From a virus, in IMG/VR virus record IMGVR_UViG_3300010885_074422, positions 1 through 45,363 of that record: a stretch of DNA of 45,363 nt; one strand, given 5' to 3'. Below, piece by piece: positions 1 through 8,706 of the stretch. The stretch's first letter is position 1; each line of letters starts with the position of its first letter. The notes beneath the pieces are model-generated. The model was not told where the DNA came from. It made no database searches and saw nothing but the letters and a program-made list of their open reading frames with translations. The position numbers and the translations under genes are program-made.

Positions 1-294
1 AATAGTGGTGGATGGGAATCAGTAGAAAGTACTGTTTATGCTAATAGTGGTGGATGGGAATCAGTAGAAAGTACTGTTTATGCTAATAGTGGTGGATGGG
101 AATCAGTAGAAAGTACTGTTTATACTAATAGTGGTAAATGGTCTTCCGTATATTCAACGACCAATGCTAATAGTGGTGGATGGTCTTCCGTATATTCAAC
201 GACCAATGCTAATAGTGGTGGATGGGAATCAGTAGAAAGTACTGTTTATACTAATAGTGGTGGATGGTCTTCCGTATATACAACGGTATCTGCA
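1..294 (+). repeat. 42-bp tandem repeats coding 14-residue shaft units
   Basis: Seven in-frame 42-bp units lie at 1-42, 43-84, 85-126, 127-168, 169-210, 211-252 and 253-294, followed by a decayed eighth. Two unit types alternate: type A codes NSGGWESVESTVYA, type B codes NSGGWSSVYSTTNA, in the order A-A-A-B-B-A-B'. Units 1 and 2 are identical and unit 3 differs only in the last codon. The array continues to the left edge, so its full length is unknown. Because it is coding and in phase, it is a protein repeat and not a CRISPR or a replication iteron. Confidence 0.9.
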
Positions 295-2250
295 TTTAGC
301 GGTGCTTGGAATACAGGAGGAGTAAATTTAGTAACAGTTCAAAACTATCTTTCAACAAATGATTTAATACTTAAATCAGCTTCCATAACAAATTCTCTAA
401 GTGTTGGGGGTAATATAATTTCAAATTCAGTGAATATAAATGGAGCTGGTACACCAACATTATCTTCGAATAGTAATCTAACACTCGCAGCATTGCAGCG
501 GGTTGTGGTGCTTAGATCACCTTTAAGGTTGTATAATGTTTCGACAACATCAAGAGATACGGACATTTTAGTCCCTCTAAATGGTGATTTGATTTACAAC
601 ACCACATTAAGCGGTATTGAGTATTATGATGGGAAAAATTGGATAAATTCAACAGCAAATAGTAATCGTGTTGTGATACTGAGCACTGGTGAAGTTACAA
701 TAAATTCTGTAACACCAGATTTATCTGCTAATAGAAATGCATTGAATGTGCGTGGTACCATGGTAGTCTGTAGTGAGGTATCTACTTTAACTGCGCTATC
801 TGCCCTTTCCGGAGCCTCTCCAGGTCAATTCTCAGCCGGAGGCCTGCTTGTTGGTCAAAATGAAGGTGGAGCATATTTGGGCAGAGTAAGTGTAAGAGAG
901 AACAGTTGGCAAGTATTACCCGGTACTGAAGGTGATATATGGGTACCAAGCCAGGGTACTACTAGAAGTTGGAGTAGTGTTGCAATGTCTTCTGATGGTA
1001 GAATACAGACAGCAACAGCTCGTAATAATGATAGAATATATGTATCTTACGATTACGGAATAACATGGGCCGCAAAGGGTCCAACAGTTGTTGACTGGAA
1101 TGATGCAGCAATGTCCTCGGATGGTAGAATACAGGCAGTAGCGGGGAGCAATTATGTTTGTGTTTCATATGACTATGGAAATACATGGACAGCAAAAGTT
1201 ACTTCATTAGCAAACGGTGTAGCAATGTCTTCGGATGGTAGAATTATAATTACAACCACGAGAAGCGGTCAAATAAATATTTCTTATGATTATGGTGAAA
1301 CATGGGTAGCAACACAAAGTACCAGATTGTGGGGCCCGGTTGCCACATCCTCTGATGGCAAGATTATTGCTGCAGGTGTAGATAATGATGGTGCAGGCTC
1401 CGCTATTTATATATCGTATGACTACGGAAGAACCTGGATAGCCAGAGAAAATGCTAGAGCTTGGAAGGGTATTGCCATGTCTTCAGATGGAAGAATAATG
1501 ACTGCAGTGGCGTATGGTGGGTCGGTCTACATGTCCTACAATTATGGTCAAAGCTGGATTCAAGCAACAGACGTAAGTGGTGCTTACGGTTACTGGTGGT
1601 CGGTTGCAATGTCCTCAGACGGTAAGACACAAATTGCTGGTGCTGGTTTTGGTGCTTATATATCTACAGACTACGGAAAAACCTGGGTGCTTAAAAATAG
1701 TGCAGGCTATTATTATTTATATGGTGTGGCAATGTCTTCAGATGGCAGAATAATGACAGTTGTTTGTAATAATGGGCAGATATATACTTCAACTGCTGCA
1801 ACAGTTACACCTAATCCTATTACAGTATTAGGTGCCATTAGTTCTACTGCAGTAATATATGCTTCTGGGGGCAATAGCAATCAATGGAGCTCTGCTTATA
1901 CTACTCTCTGCACCATTAGTGCAACATGGACATTAGTTAATGTTATTTCATCAGACAGCATATCATTAACAATAGACAATACAAATTATAATACCTATCA
2001 AAATCAAATCTTACATACAAGAAACACCAGCCCAGCACGTATAAATTTTGAACAATCATTGCCCGCAGGATTTAATATGATGGTTTTAAATGATTCTACA
2101 CAAAACGTTACATTGACTTCATCGGTCAATAATGTGTTTTATGGTTACGGGACGGTACTATCAGGTTCTCAGGGCACCAAGCAGCTCTACACCGCGGCAA
2201 CTATTTACAAGTATGGAAATAGAATTTATGCAACAGGTGCGCTGGTTTAA
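1..2250 (+). CDS. Tail fibre / receptor-binding protein with Asp-box beta-propeller (5' end outside window)
   Basis: The frame is open from base 1 to the TAA at 2248-2250, so the gene starts left of the window. The GTG at 430 is only an internal codon. The first ~100 residues are 14-residue repeats of the type NSGGWESVESTVYA, as in a fibre shaft. From about 937 to 1795 there are seven blades, each opening with an SSDG turn; six carry an Asp-box (for example SYDYGITW, SYDYGRTW, STDYGKTW). This is the sialidase/BNR propeller signature, but I do not see a full sialidase active site, so sugar binding is likelier than cleavage. The last ~130 residues are Ser/Thr/Asn-rich, as in fibre tips. A secreted-type protease gene follows after 20 bp. 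A role in host recognition is inferred from the architecture. Confidence 0.8.
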   Translation, partial: NSGGWESVESTVYANSGGWESVESTVYANSGGWESVESTVYTNSGKWSSVYSTTNANSGGWSSVYSTTNANSGGWESVESTVYTNSGGWSSVYTTVSAFSGAWNTGGVNLVTVQNYLSTNDLILKSASITNSLSVGGNIISNSVNINGAGTPTLSSNSNLTLAALQRVVVLRSPLRLYNVSTTSRDTDILVPLNGDLIYNTTLSGIEYYDGKNWINSTANSNRVVILSTGEVTINSVTPDLSANRNALNVRGTMVVCSEVSTLTALSALSGASPGQFSAGGLLVGQNEGGAYLGRVSVRENSWQVLPGTEGDIWVPSQGTTRSWSSVAMSSDGRIQTATARNNDRIYVSYDYGITWAAKGPTVVDWNDAAMSSDGRIQAVAGSNYVCVSYDYGNTWTAKVTSLANGVAMSSDGRIIITTTRSGQINISYDYGETWVATQSTRLWGPVATSSDGKIIAAGVDNDGAGSAIYISYDYGRTWIARENARAWKGIAMSSDGRIMTAVAYGGSVYMSYNYGQSWIQATDVSGAYGYWWSVAMSSDGKTQIAGAGFGAYISTDYGKTWVLKNSAGYYYLYGVAMSSDGRIMTVVCNNGQIYTSTAATVTPNPITVLGAISSTAVIYASGGNSNQWSSAYTTLCTISATWTLVNVISSDSISLTIDNTNYNTYQNQILHTRNTSPARINFEQSLPAGFNMMVLNDSTQNVTLTSSVNNVFYGYGTVLSGSQGTKQLYTAATIYKYGNRIYATGALV

Positions 2251-2270
2251 ATATTATCAAATATAATATC

Positions 2271-3830
2271 ATGAAAGAATATATTGTTACGTTAAAAAAA
2301 GACGTTAATTATGATGAGTTTTATGATCAAATGGTCGAACAAAATAGTATAGCCCATATACCTTTCCGAGAGGTTGAGGTGGCTAATGAACGGCCACTTT
2401 CTCAGAGAAACACGCATTATTTTCTCACGGAACAAGAAGCAGAAATACTAAAGAGCGACGAAAGAGTTTTAGCTGTAGATATACCTCCAGATCAGCGCGA
2501 TGATATTGCTATAGGATTTAATATAACACAAAATTCGAATTTTTCAAAAAGCTCTTATTCTTCCGGTAACCAGATTAATTGGGGATTATTGAGATCGTCT
2601 AAATCTATAAATCTCTATCCGTCAGACACTACATCGCCAACGCTTTGTGCTTATTCCTATCATCTGGACGGGGAAGGGGTTGATGTAGTTATTCACGATT
2701 CTGGTGTGCAAATTGATCATCCAGAATTTACAGATTCTAAAGGTAATAGTAGAGTTAACAAAATAAACTGGTATACAGCTTCGGGGGTACCTGGTACCCA
2801 GGCCAGCGATTCACTTTTTTATAGAGATTACGATGGTCACGGGACACATGTAACTGGGATTGTTGCTGGAAAAAATTATGGCTGGGCAAAAAATGCTCAA
2901 ATATATGTACTTAAAGTGGGAGGGCTTGAGGGTAGCGGAGATGTAGGTAATGGTATAGATATTGTAAATTGCTTTGATGTGATTAAGGGCTGGCATTTAA
3001 ATAAACCAGTTGATTCAAGAACCGGAAAAAAAAGACCTACCGTTGTTAATATGAGTTGGGGGTATTCGAGTACATATACTTCCCTAACAGGCGGAAACTA
3101 TAGAGGGACAAACTGGACGGGTACAACACCTATTGCTAGCTATGGAATTATACTTTTTAATAGAGTCCCGGTAAGAGTTGAATCCGTAGATGTAGATTTA
3201 GAGGAATTAATTGATGCTGGAGTAACAGTGTGTATTGCATCGGGTAATAGTTCTTATAAGATTGATTTACAACAGGGTATAGATTACAACAATTACTTTG
3301 AAAAATCAGGAGGTAATAGAATTTATTATCACAGAGGATCTAGTCCGTATAGTACAAGAGCAATAGAAGTAGGTAATGTAAATAGTACAATGCTAGATTT
3401 TGGAGCAGGGCTTCAGGAATATAAAGCAAGCTCTAGTAATGGGGGACCAGGCGTAGATATATATGCACCGGGAGATTATATAAAAAGTGCTATGAGCGAT
3501 ATAAATGTCCATGGTTCCAGCAGTTCTACATACTTTCAAAATGCATCATATAAGCAAGCACTCTTAGGTGGAACAAGTATGGCTAGCCCGCAAGTTGCCG
3601 GTGTTTGTGCATTATATCTTCAGTTAAACCAAGATGCAACTCCTAGTCAAGTTAAGCAATTTATTATTCAAAATTCAGTTAAAGATTTACTATATGATAC
3701 AATAACATCATCGGACGATTATACCAATGCCTATTGTTTATTTGGTAGTAATAATAGGTATCTATATTTTCCATTTTGTAACGATGTAGGTTTACAATTT
3801 TCAAATAATTTAATTTACGGTAAATTTTAA
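2271..3830 (+). CDS. Subtilisin-like serine protease (peptidase family S8)
   Basis: Serine endopeptidase of the subtilase fold. The catalytic triad is visible: Asp143 in VIHDSGV, His190 in DGHGTHVTG and Ser436 in GGTSMASPQVAG. The oxyanion Asn is N326 in CIASGN. Residues 1-75 look like an inhibitor-type propeptide (MKEYIVTLKKDV start), so self-processing is probable. I see no signal peptide, which fits a virion-borne or cytoplasmic enzyme better than a secreted one. It sits 20 bp after the fibre gene on the same strand, so a role in fibre maturation or in cutting a host surface protein is possible; this is inferred from position only. Length (519 aa) is normal for an S8 enzyme with an insertion. 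Confidence 0.93.
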   Translation: MKEYIVTLKKDVNYDEFYDQMVEQNSIAHIPFREVEVANERPLSQRNTHYFLTEQEAEILKSDERVLAVDIPPDQRDDIAIGFNITQNSNFSKSSYSSGNQINWGLLRSSKSINLYPSDTTSPTLCAYSYHLDGEGVDVVIHDSGVQIDHPEFTDSKGNSRVNKINWYTASGVPGTQASDSLFYRDYDGHGTHVTGIVAGKNYGWAKNAQIYVLKVGGLEGSGDVGNGIDIVNCFDVIKGWHLNKPVDSRTGKKRPTVVNMSWGYSSTYTSLTGGNYRGTNWTGTTPIASYGIILFNRVPVRVESVDVDLEELIDAGVTVCIASGNSSYKIDLQQGIDYNNYFEKSGGNRIYYHRGSSPYSTRAIEVGNVNSTMLDFGAGLQEYKASSSNGGPGVDIYAPGDYIKSAMSDINVHGSSSSTYFQNASYKQALLGGTSMASPQVAGVCALYLQLNQDATPSQVKQFIIQNSVKDLLYDTITSSDDYTNAYCLFGSNNRYLYFPFCNDVGLQFSNNLIYGKF

Positions 3831-3864
3831 TGGAAATTTAATAGATTTATATTATTATAGAATT

Positions 3865-4011
3865 ATGGCTGGTAAAGGATCAAAACCTAGAAATTGTTTT
3901 AGTCAAAAATTTAAGAAAAATTTTGATGAAATTTTGTGGGATTCAAGAAAAGGACAAGAAATACGTAGTTATACAGTAAGAAAGGGTAAGAAGATATATA
4001 GATATCCATGA
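3865..4011 (+). CDS. Small basic conserved phage protein (48 aa)
   Basis: An ATG at 3865 opens a 48-residue frame ending in TGA at 4009-4011, which overlaps the ATG of the next gene (ATGA). It begins MAGKGSKPRNCFSQ and is rich in Lys/Arg. Very short phage proteins beginning M(A/S)GKG-x-x-PR followed by a 'N(F/W)(D/E)-I' segment recur in many tailed phages with no known function; this one fits that pattern. The start match and the translational overlap are the support. Confidence 0.7.
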   Translation: MAGKGSKPRNCFSQKFKKNFDEILWDSRKGQEIRSYTVRKGKKIYRYP

Positions 4012-4289
4012 ACGATATAGACACAATGTTAGAGCAGTTAAACACTCTAAATCAGAATTATATCTGGATAATAGAGCAAGGCGAAAAAATTTTAAAAGAC
4101 GTTGATAAGGCTATGAATAAATCAGACTTTGAAAAAGTAGAAAAACTAAGAAATAAATTTATTGAATTAGAGAATAGGCACTTGCGTGATAAAAAGACAT
4201 ATAATAATACTATAAAACAAAGCAGATTATATTTTAAATCCAAATATAATTTAGATTTGTTTGATTATTTTGAATTAGAGGATATTTAG
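4008..4289 (+). CDS. Small coiled-coil protein, unknown function
   Basis: 93 residues, mostly helical, with heptad-like Leu/Ile spacing over residues 5-60 (for example EQLNTLNQNYIWIIEQ) and an acidic end. The start ATG overlaps the stop of the 48-aa gene before it, indicating translational coupling. No catalytic motif or cysteine cluster is visible. I do not recognise the family. Confidence 0.6.
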   Translation: MNDIDTMLEQLNTLNQNYIWIIEQGEKILKDVDKAMNKSDFEKVEKLRNKFIELENRHLRDKKTYNNTIKQSRLYFKSKYNLDLFDYFELEDI

Positions 4290-4290
4290 C

Positions 4291-4318
4291 TTGACAAATT
4301 AAGTCAACCTGTTATAAT
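4291..4318 (+). promoter_or_regulatory. Sigma70-type (early) promoter
   Basis: TTGACA at 4291-4296 and TATAAT at 4313-4318, both perfect consensus, are separated by 16 bp. The -35 box begins two bases after the stop codon of the preceding gene. Transcription should start near 4325, which is the ATG of the next ORF, so the message would be leaderless or would use a later start. This is the best host-type promoter in the window and suggests early expression of 4325-4908. Confidence 0.8.
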
Positions 4319-4324
4319 ATTTTT

Positions 4325-4510
4325 ATGTCCATTAAAAAGCTTAGCAAAAAAGAAATTAAAAGGCTTAAGGAAGAGGGCCGTCTTAGGGATCATATGGAAA
4401 TTTGGGTTGACCAGCATAATCATAAGCTCGAGCTCTTACGTACTATTACTAGCCTTATTGCAGCTGCTTGTTCATCGGTTGTTCTTTTGAAATTGTTTCA
4501 TTTTCTTTGA
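4325..4510 (+). CDS. Small basic protein with one C-terminal membrane segment
   Basis: 61 residues: a Lys-rich N-terminal half and a hydrophobic segment at about residues 39-60 (TITSLIAAACSSVVLLKLF). It follows a strong sigma70-type promoter whose predicted start is at the ATG itself; the in-frame ATG at 4394 is an alternative start. The stop overlaps the probable TTG start of the deaminase gene. Small early phage membrane proteins often act on host functions, but no function can be given here. Confidence 0.5.
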   Translation: MSIKKLSKKEIKRLKEEGRLRDHMEIWVDQHNHKLELLRTITSLIAAACSSVVLLKLFHFL

Positions 4511-4908
4511 AAATCTTTAATAAAGTTAAAGAGATTAGTTTCGCTCTATTAAATGAGCACCCATCTCTACATAGATGTAGACATTTTAGTTTTATTTTAG
4601 ATGGCTCGAAGATTGTCAAAATAGGATTTAATAGAGATAAAACGCATCCAAAAAATCTACTCTACGATTATAAAAACCGTAAGGGGGAGATAATGTCAAA
4701 TCAAATAGGAATTCATTCTGAGATGGATGCAGTTATTAAATTAGGAGCAACTGATTGCTCTGGTTTGACTATTATTAATACACGTGTTAATAGAAACAAT
4801 AAACTAGACTTAAGTAGACCGTGTAGAGGATGTACAGATATGCTTAGGCGATTAAATTTTAAGAGTGTGTTCTATAATGATGCTAATGGAATCTTTTGTA
4901 AGTATTAA
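4507..4908 (+). CDS. Cytidine/deoxycytidylate deaminase-fold protein
   Basis: Zinc-dependent deaminase of the CDA superfamily. The motifs are HSE (His70, Glu72 in GIHSEMDAVIKLG) and PCxxC (Cys106, Cys109 in RPCRGCTDML). The probable start is TTG at 4507, reading M-KIFNKVKEISFALL, overlapping the TGA of the gene before it; the same frame is also open upstream to 4468, and no ATG lies before the catalytic domain until 4692. Length from TTG is 133 aa, normal for a single-domain deaminase. The substrate (free nucleotide, tRNA or DNA base) cannot be read from the sequence. It ends convergently, overlapping the next gene by 4 bp. Confidence 0.75.
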   Translation: MKIFNKVKEISFALLNEHPSLHRCRHFSFILDGSKIVKIGFNRDKTHPKNLLYDYKNRKGEIMSNQIGIHSEMDAVIKLGATDCSGLTIINTRVNRNNKLDLSRPCRGCTDMLRRLNFKSVFYNDANGIFCKY

Positions 4909-5624
4909 GAGGAGGGTATTACGTAAATATATTCTGATATATCACTGGGATTAGTATTTTGTTGTGCAATAAACACATATACCATAGGTAGCCATTGCCG
5001 AGTTGTAAATCCGTCTGAATAACCACCAGTTAGAATACATGTATTATTAACGCCAGGGTTTGGAGATAATTTTCTTGTATCAAATTTTAAATACCTAGTT
5101 ATCGAACCACCGAGTATCAATTTATCCAAGGCTATGTTAAATATACGGCAATGAAAATTAGATGGAAGGCTATCATCGAATGTAATGTTTGATTCGGAAG
5201 TACATTTATTAACTATTATAGCACCATGTGCAGTTAAATAATTAGAGCTTGTTAAAGTAAGACTAGGATTTGTATTGTGAAAGACTTTACTACCATATAG
5301 TATATTAATAGTTTCAAAATTTAATTTTGAATAGGTTACAGCGCTTGTGGCGATATTTGCTGTATCTACACAAAATGCACTTAAATGTGAGTTTTGTATC
5401 GAGCTTGGAGCGTAATGCCTGGTCGTAACGGCAGAATTAGCAATGTTTCTAGTTGTAACTACATTACTAGAAAGATGAATAGTTTGAATTTCATAATCTT
5501 TAATATGTTTGGCACGGATAGCACTTAATGCAATATCAGTTTCCCTTACATTTTCAGCAGATATAGATAGCGTTGTGACGGAATTATCAGCAAGCATTCC
5601 CTGTATTACAGTAGTAAGAGGCAT
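4905..5624 (-). CDS. Fibre-like virion protein
   Basis: 239 residues. The N-terminal half carries spaced repeats such as SVTTLSI, AVTTRHY and AVTYSKL, the turn pattern common in phage fibre triple beta-helices, and also present as AVTSNKL and AVTSPKL in the gene at 8739-10409. The C-terminal half is beta-rich with no catalytic motif. It is the last gene of the leftward structural block, starting 3 bp after the 1024-aa gene. A tail fibre or baseplate decoration role is likely; the exact part is unknown. Confidence 0.65.
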   Translation of the reverse strand: MPLTTVIQGMLADNSVTTLSISAENVRETDIALSAIRAKHIKDYEIQTIHLSSNVVTTRNIANSAVTTRHYAPSSIQNSHLSAFCVDTANIATSAVTYSKLNFETINILYGSKVFHNTNPSLTLTSSNYLTAHGAIIVNKCTSESNITFDDSLPSNFHCRIFNIALDKLILGGSITRYLKFDTRKLSPNPGVNNTCILTGGYSDGFTTRQWLPMVYVFIAQQNTNPSDISEYIYVIPSS

Positions 5625-5627
5625 ATG

Positions 5628-8600
5628 TTATGCTTGGGCTTCCGTCCAAGAAATTCTAGCTGTTATCTGGGAAGTGGTGGCGCCTGTGGTTAAATTTCTT
5701 GCAGTAATATAGAGAATATCTGGACCGTCTGGATACATTCCAACTACTGGAGCAGCGCTAAGAGGTAGATTATTACTGTATCCTCCACCCATTATAGAAT
5801 TACCCAACTCTCTTACGCCAGCTAGATCAACAAAAGTCTTTGTAAATCCAGTAGATGCAGAATCACACAAGAAGCTAAATACATTCTCGCCCCCTACTAC
5901 TTTTGGATGGTCTCTTCTAATATTATCCACAGGGGTGGCCGGCAAGGCCGGGGACTGGGCAAGCTGTGCTAAGCTAGACCCGCCAACATTACTAAATACA
6001 AAACTATCATTTAGTCCAGGGTTGCTTACGCGGGAGTTTAAATATAGACTAATTCTAAATGTACCTGTAGACAAAACATCCATACTCCTCAAATTTAATT
6101 GCATCCTATTAATAATTTCTCTTTGACCCAAAAATCCAACTCTACCGCTATCTACTGATGGAGATAATCTAATTGCTAGAATAATGTATTCACTAGTATC
6201 GCCTCCTCCAGGAATATAAAGTAAATTATTATTGCCAGCAGAAAAGAAAACGTTTTGATCATTATCAAATCTGCCGTCCATAATAACGCTAGAACCCCAA
6301 TGGGATAAAGCAGTGGCGCTAGGCCATAATGCTGAAGCAGATGCTGTCACAGTTCCCATTAATTCAACAGGTACCGGGGCGGTATCAGAATATGTAAACG
6401 TTTGAGGTGAATTAATTCCACCGGGTATAGCTCTATTTAACTTTAAAAGCTGTGTATCTGTTCTACCATTATATCTTAAATATTCTATTGGTCTATAATC
6501 TCTTCCTAATACCTTATTATCCGGGGTAGAAATAATACCTGGAGTAGTAATCTTAATAATACCAGAAAGAGGAAATGTAGATGCGTTTTTAACATTAGCA
6601 ACAGTATCAATTGTGGCTAGCGATTGTGTGAGAATAGTTGTTGGTGAATATGTACTCTCCTCATATCTAGCAGGTAAGTTGCCGGATCTCAAGTATGCCT
6701 CGGTGTTTACGTTGTTATTGATAATTTTATGGCAATATACTACATTACCGTTGCTTCCGCGAACACCATATCTTATAAACCCAGCACCATACCAGGAATA
6801 GTCCATATAGAACATTTGCATTCTTGTAACATCAAGTGCATAGCCGCTTGGTCCTGTACCGTCCAATTTATCTATGTTCCATTGACTTTGCGGAATTCTT
6901 AAATCAATAGTTTTACTTAAAATTGTATTTGCTTGAGTTACCCCTTCATATTCAGGTATAATTAACATTCTAGTATCAGATTCTATAGAACTAATCCTAT
7001 AGCTTTGACCTTTTATAACAACAAAGTCACCGGGGGTAAGTTGTTGTGAGAATAATGTTCTATTTCCTGTAATTACACTAGATCCATTGACCGTGTTTAC
7101 TGTACCTGTTACCTGGTTCGTACTGTTTCTACGAACCACAAATGTGTTAATGCCATCATTTTCAAAAAACATTCCGTTCTGTTGATCAAACATACCTAAA
7201 CGAGTTTGCAGTCCGTAGATATTGCCTGGGGAAACAACTATTGGAAAGCCAGGTGCTTGTAAGCTGGATGGAATAGCTACAGATTGATAGGTTATAGAAG
7301 TCTCTGTACTTCCAGTTACATCGAAAGTACCATTAAAAGCAGAATCAGAAGATCCAGAAACTATAACCTGACCGCCAGGTACAAAGCCATGAGGAAATTT
7401 AGTATAAGCAGTAATAGTGGCTATACCTGTAGTTGTAGAAGCAATAATAGACTCTATGTTAGCTGCTGGTTTGAGAATACTACCTGTACTAAATTGAATA
7501 CCTTTACCAGACTGATATCTAAAATAGCGTCTTGTTTGTCTAGCTATAGATACATTAGGCTGTGAAGAGCCACATGTAATTTGTACCCCTCCATCATAAG
7601 GTCTATGAATACTAAAACCTCCAGGTCTACCATAAAGCGTTGCAGTAGGCGAATATGTAAATGTTGTTGCAGGAACGGTATCATGAGAACTAACAGTAAA
7701 TTGCTGCGTATTTACAACTTGAGAAACGGTAAAAGCACCATTAACTGGATCGGTGTAATAAAATGTATTCATACTAGGTACAGGGGCTAAAGCTTTTTGA
7801 GCTTGTACACCTGTAACATATATTAAATTTCCTACAGAAAGACCGTGTGCACCAGAGGTTGTAAATAAGATGGTGTTTGTATTATTTGCAGATACTCCCA
7901 TTCCTTGGTTGAAGAAAGTTGATCCACCGGAAAGAGGTATAAAAGAATTACCATAAAACCCACCAACAAATACTAGTGTTCGGTTGTAATCGAAAATATT
8001 AGTCGTTGAAGCAAAAGGCCTTTTGCCTACATAAGAAAGCACCGGATTTGAATTGTCAGATCTAATGCTATGTGCAGATAATTGAAACCAGCCATTAGCA
8101 TTATTATCTAGAGTATCTTGTACATATAAAATACCACCAGCACTTATACCTGCTACAATAGAATTGTAGCTAGCTGCATCTGTTGGAACAATGTTTACTA
8201 TTCTAGAATTTTGAGTTACGTTTATAGCAGAAATAAAAGCAGGGTTAATTGGATTAATGGGTTCAAAAAAAGCTGTAGGTCTATTATTGAGCTGAAAAAG
8301 AGTTTCCCATTTAGTAGATTGTACGCTGTACTCAAAGTCTGTATCAATAAGCGATTGAGGCATTGATACTCTCTGTTTGTTTACAGGGTCAAAGTATTCC
8401 TCTGTAGGCATCACCGATATAGCAGGTGAATCATATATTACCTGTAATATATCAGTGTTAAGATGGTTACTTGTATCTGTTAAAAGTGTCAGCTCCCTGG
8501 TATTTTGATTCCAGGAATTTACCCCTGTATCCTGTGATCCTTCTGCATATATTATTGTATTTCTGGTTAAATTAATGACTGCCATTAACCTGTTGAAAAT

Positions 8601-8702
8601 GAACGGTGTTGCTGTATAGTTTGAGAAATTAAGCTTACCTAAACTTGTGGCCCCTGGTGTAAAAACCACTGATGCTGAAGTTGTTGTTAATATGGTTTTC
8701 AC
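5628..8702 (-). CDS. Large virion structural protein (1024 aa), tail/baseplate type
   Basis: The largest gene in the window. It starts with GTG (8702-8700) 4 bp after a perfect TATAAATA late-promoter motif. Near residue 105 it has the stretch MPTEEYFDPVNKQRVSMPQS followed by LIDTDFEYSVQSTKWETL. I recognise this pattern from large structural proteins of marine T4-like phages, where 'DTDFEY..Q.TKWE' is conserved. The remainder is Ser/Thr/Asn/Gly-rich beta sequence without enzymatic motifs. It lies between fibre genes and is a late gene. A position on the tail or baseplate is inferred. Confidence 0.75.
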   Translation of the reverse strand: MKTILTTTSASVVFTPGATSLGKLNFSNYTATPFIFNRLMAVINLTRNTIIYAEGSQDTGVNSWNQNTRELTLLTDTSNHLNTDILQVIYDSPAISVMPTEEYFDPVNKQRVSMPQSLIDTDFEYSVQSTKWETLFQLNNRPTAFFEPINPINPAFISAINVTQNSRIVNIVPTDAASYNSIVAGISAGGILYVQDTLDNNANGWFQLSAHSIRSDNSNPVLSYVGKRPFASTTNIFDYNRTLVFVGGFYGNSFIPLSGGSTFFNQGMGVSANNTNTILFTTSGAHGLSVGNLIYVTGVQAQKALAPVPSMNTFYYTDPVNGAFTVSQVVNTQQFTVSSHDTVPATTFTYSPTATLYGRPGGFSIHRPYDGGVQITCGSSQPNVSIARQTRRYFRYQSGKGIQFSTGSILKPAANIESIIASTTTGIATITAYTKFPHGFVPGGQVIVSGSSDSAFNGTFDVTGSTETSITYQSVAIPSSLQAPGFPIVVSPGNIYGLQTRLGMFDQQNGMFFENDGINTFVVRRNSTNQVTGTVNTVNGSSVITGNRTLFSQQLTPGDFVVIKGQSYRISSIESDTRMLIIPEYEGVTQANTILSKTIDLRIPQSQWNIDKLDGTGPSGYALDVTRMQMFYMDYSWYGAGFIRYGVRGSNGNVVYCHKIINNNVNTEAYLRSGNLPARYEESTYSPTTILTQSLATIDTVANVKNASTFPLSGIIKITTPGIISTPDNKVLGRDYRPIEYLRYNGRTDTQLLKLNRAIPGGINSPQTFTYSDTAPVPVELMGTVTASASALWPSATALSHWGSSVIMDGRFDNDQNVFFSAGNNNLLYIPGGGDTSEYIILAIRLSPSVDSGRVGFLGQREIINRMQLNLRSMDVLSTGTFRISLYLNSRVSNPGLNDSFVFSNVGGSSLAQLAQSPALPATPVDNIRRDHPKVVGGENVFSFLCDSASTGFTKTFVDLAGVRELGNSIMGGGYSNNLPLSAAPVVGMYPDGPDILYITARNLTTGATTSQITARISWTEAQA

Positions 8703-8706
8703 TCTT

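Noticed and set aside
1-294. CRISPR-like or iteron-like direct repeats
   Set aside because: There are no spacers; the units abut each other and are exact multiples of three in an open coding frame, so they are protein repeats.
430-432. GTG as the start of the first fibre gene
   Set aside because: The frame is open through the repeat array to base 1, and the residues before 430 continue the fibre sequence.
937-1800. Active sialidase
   Set aside because: Asp-boxes are structural; I cannot find the Arg triad and Tyr/Glu nucleophile pair needed for activity.
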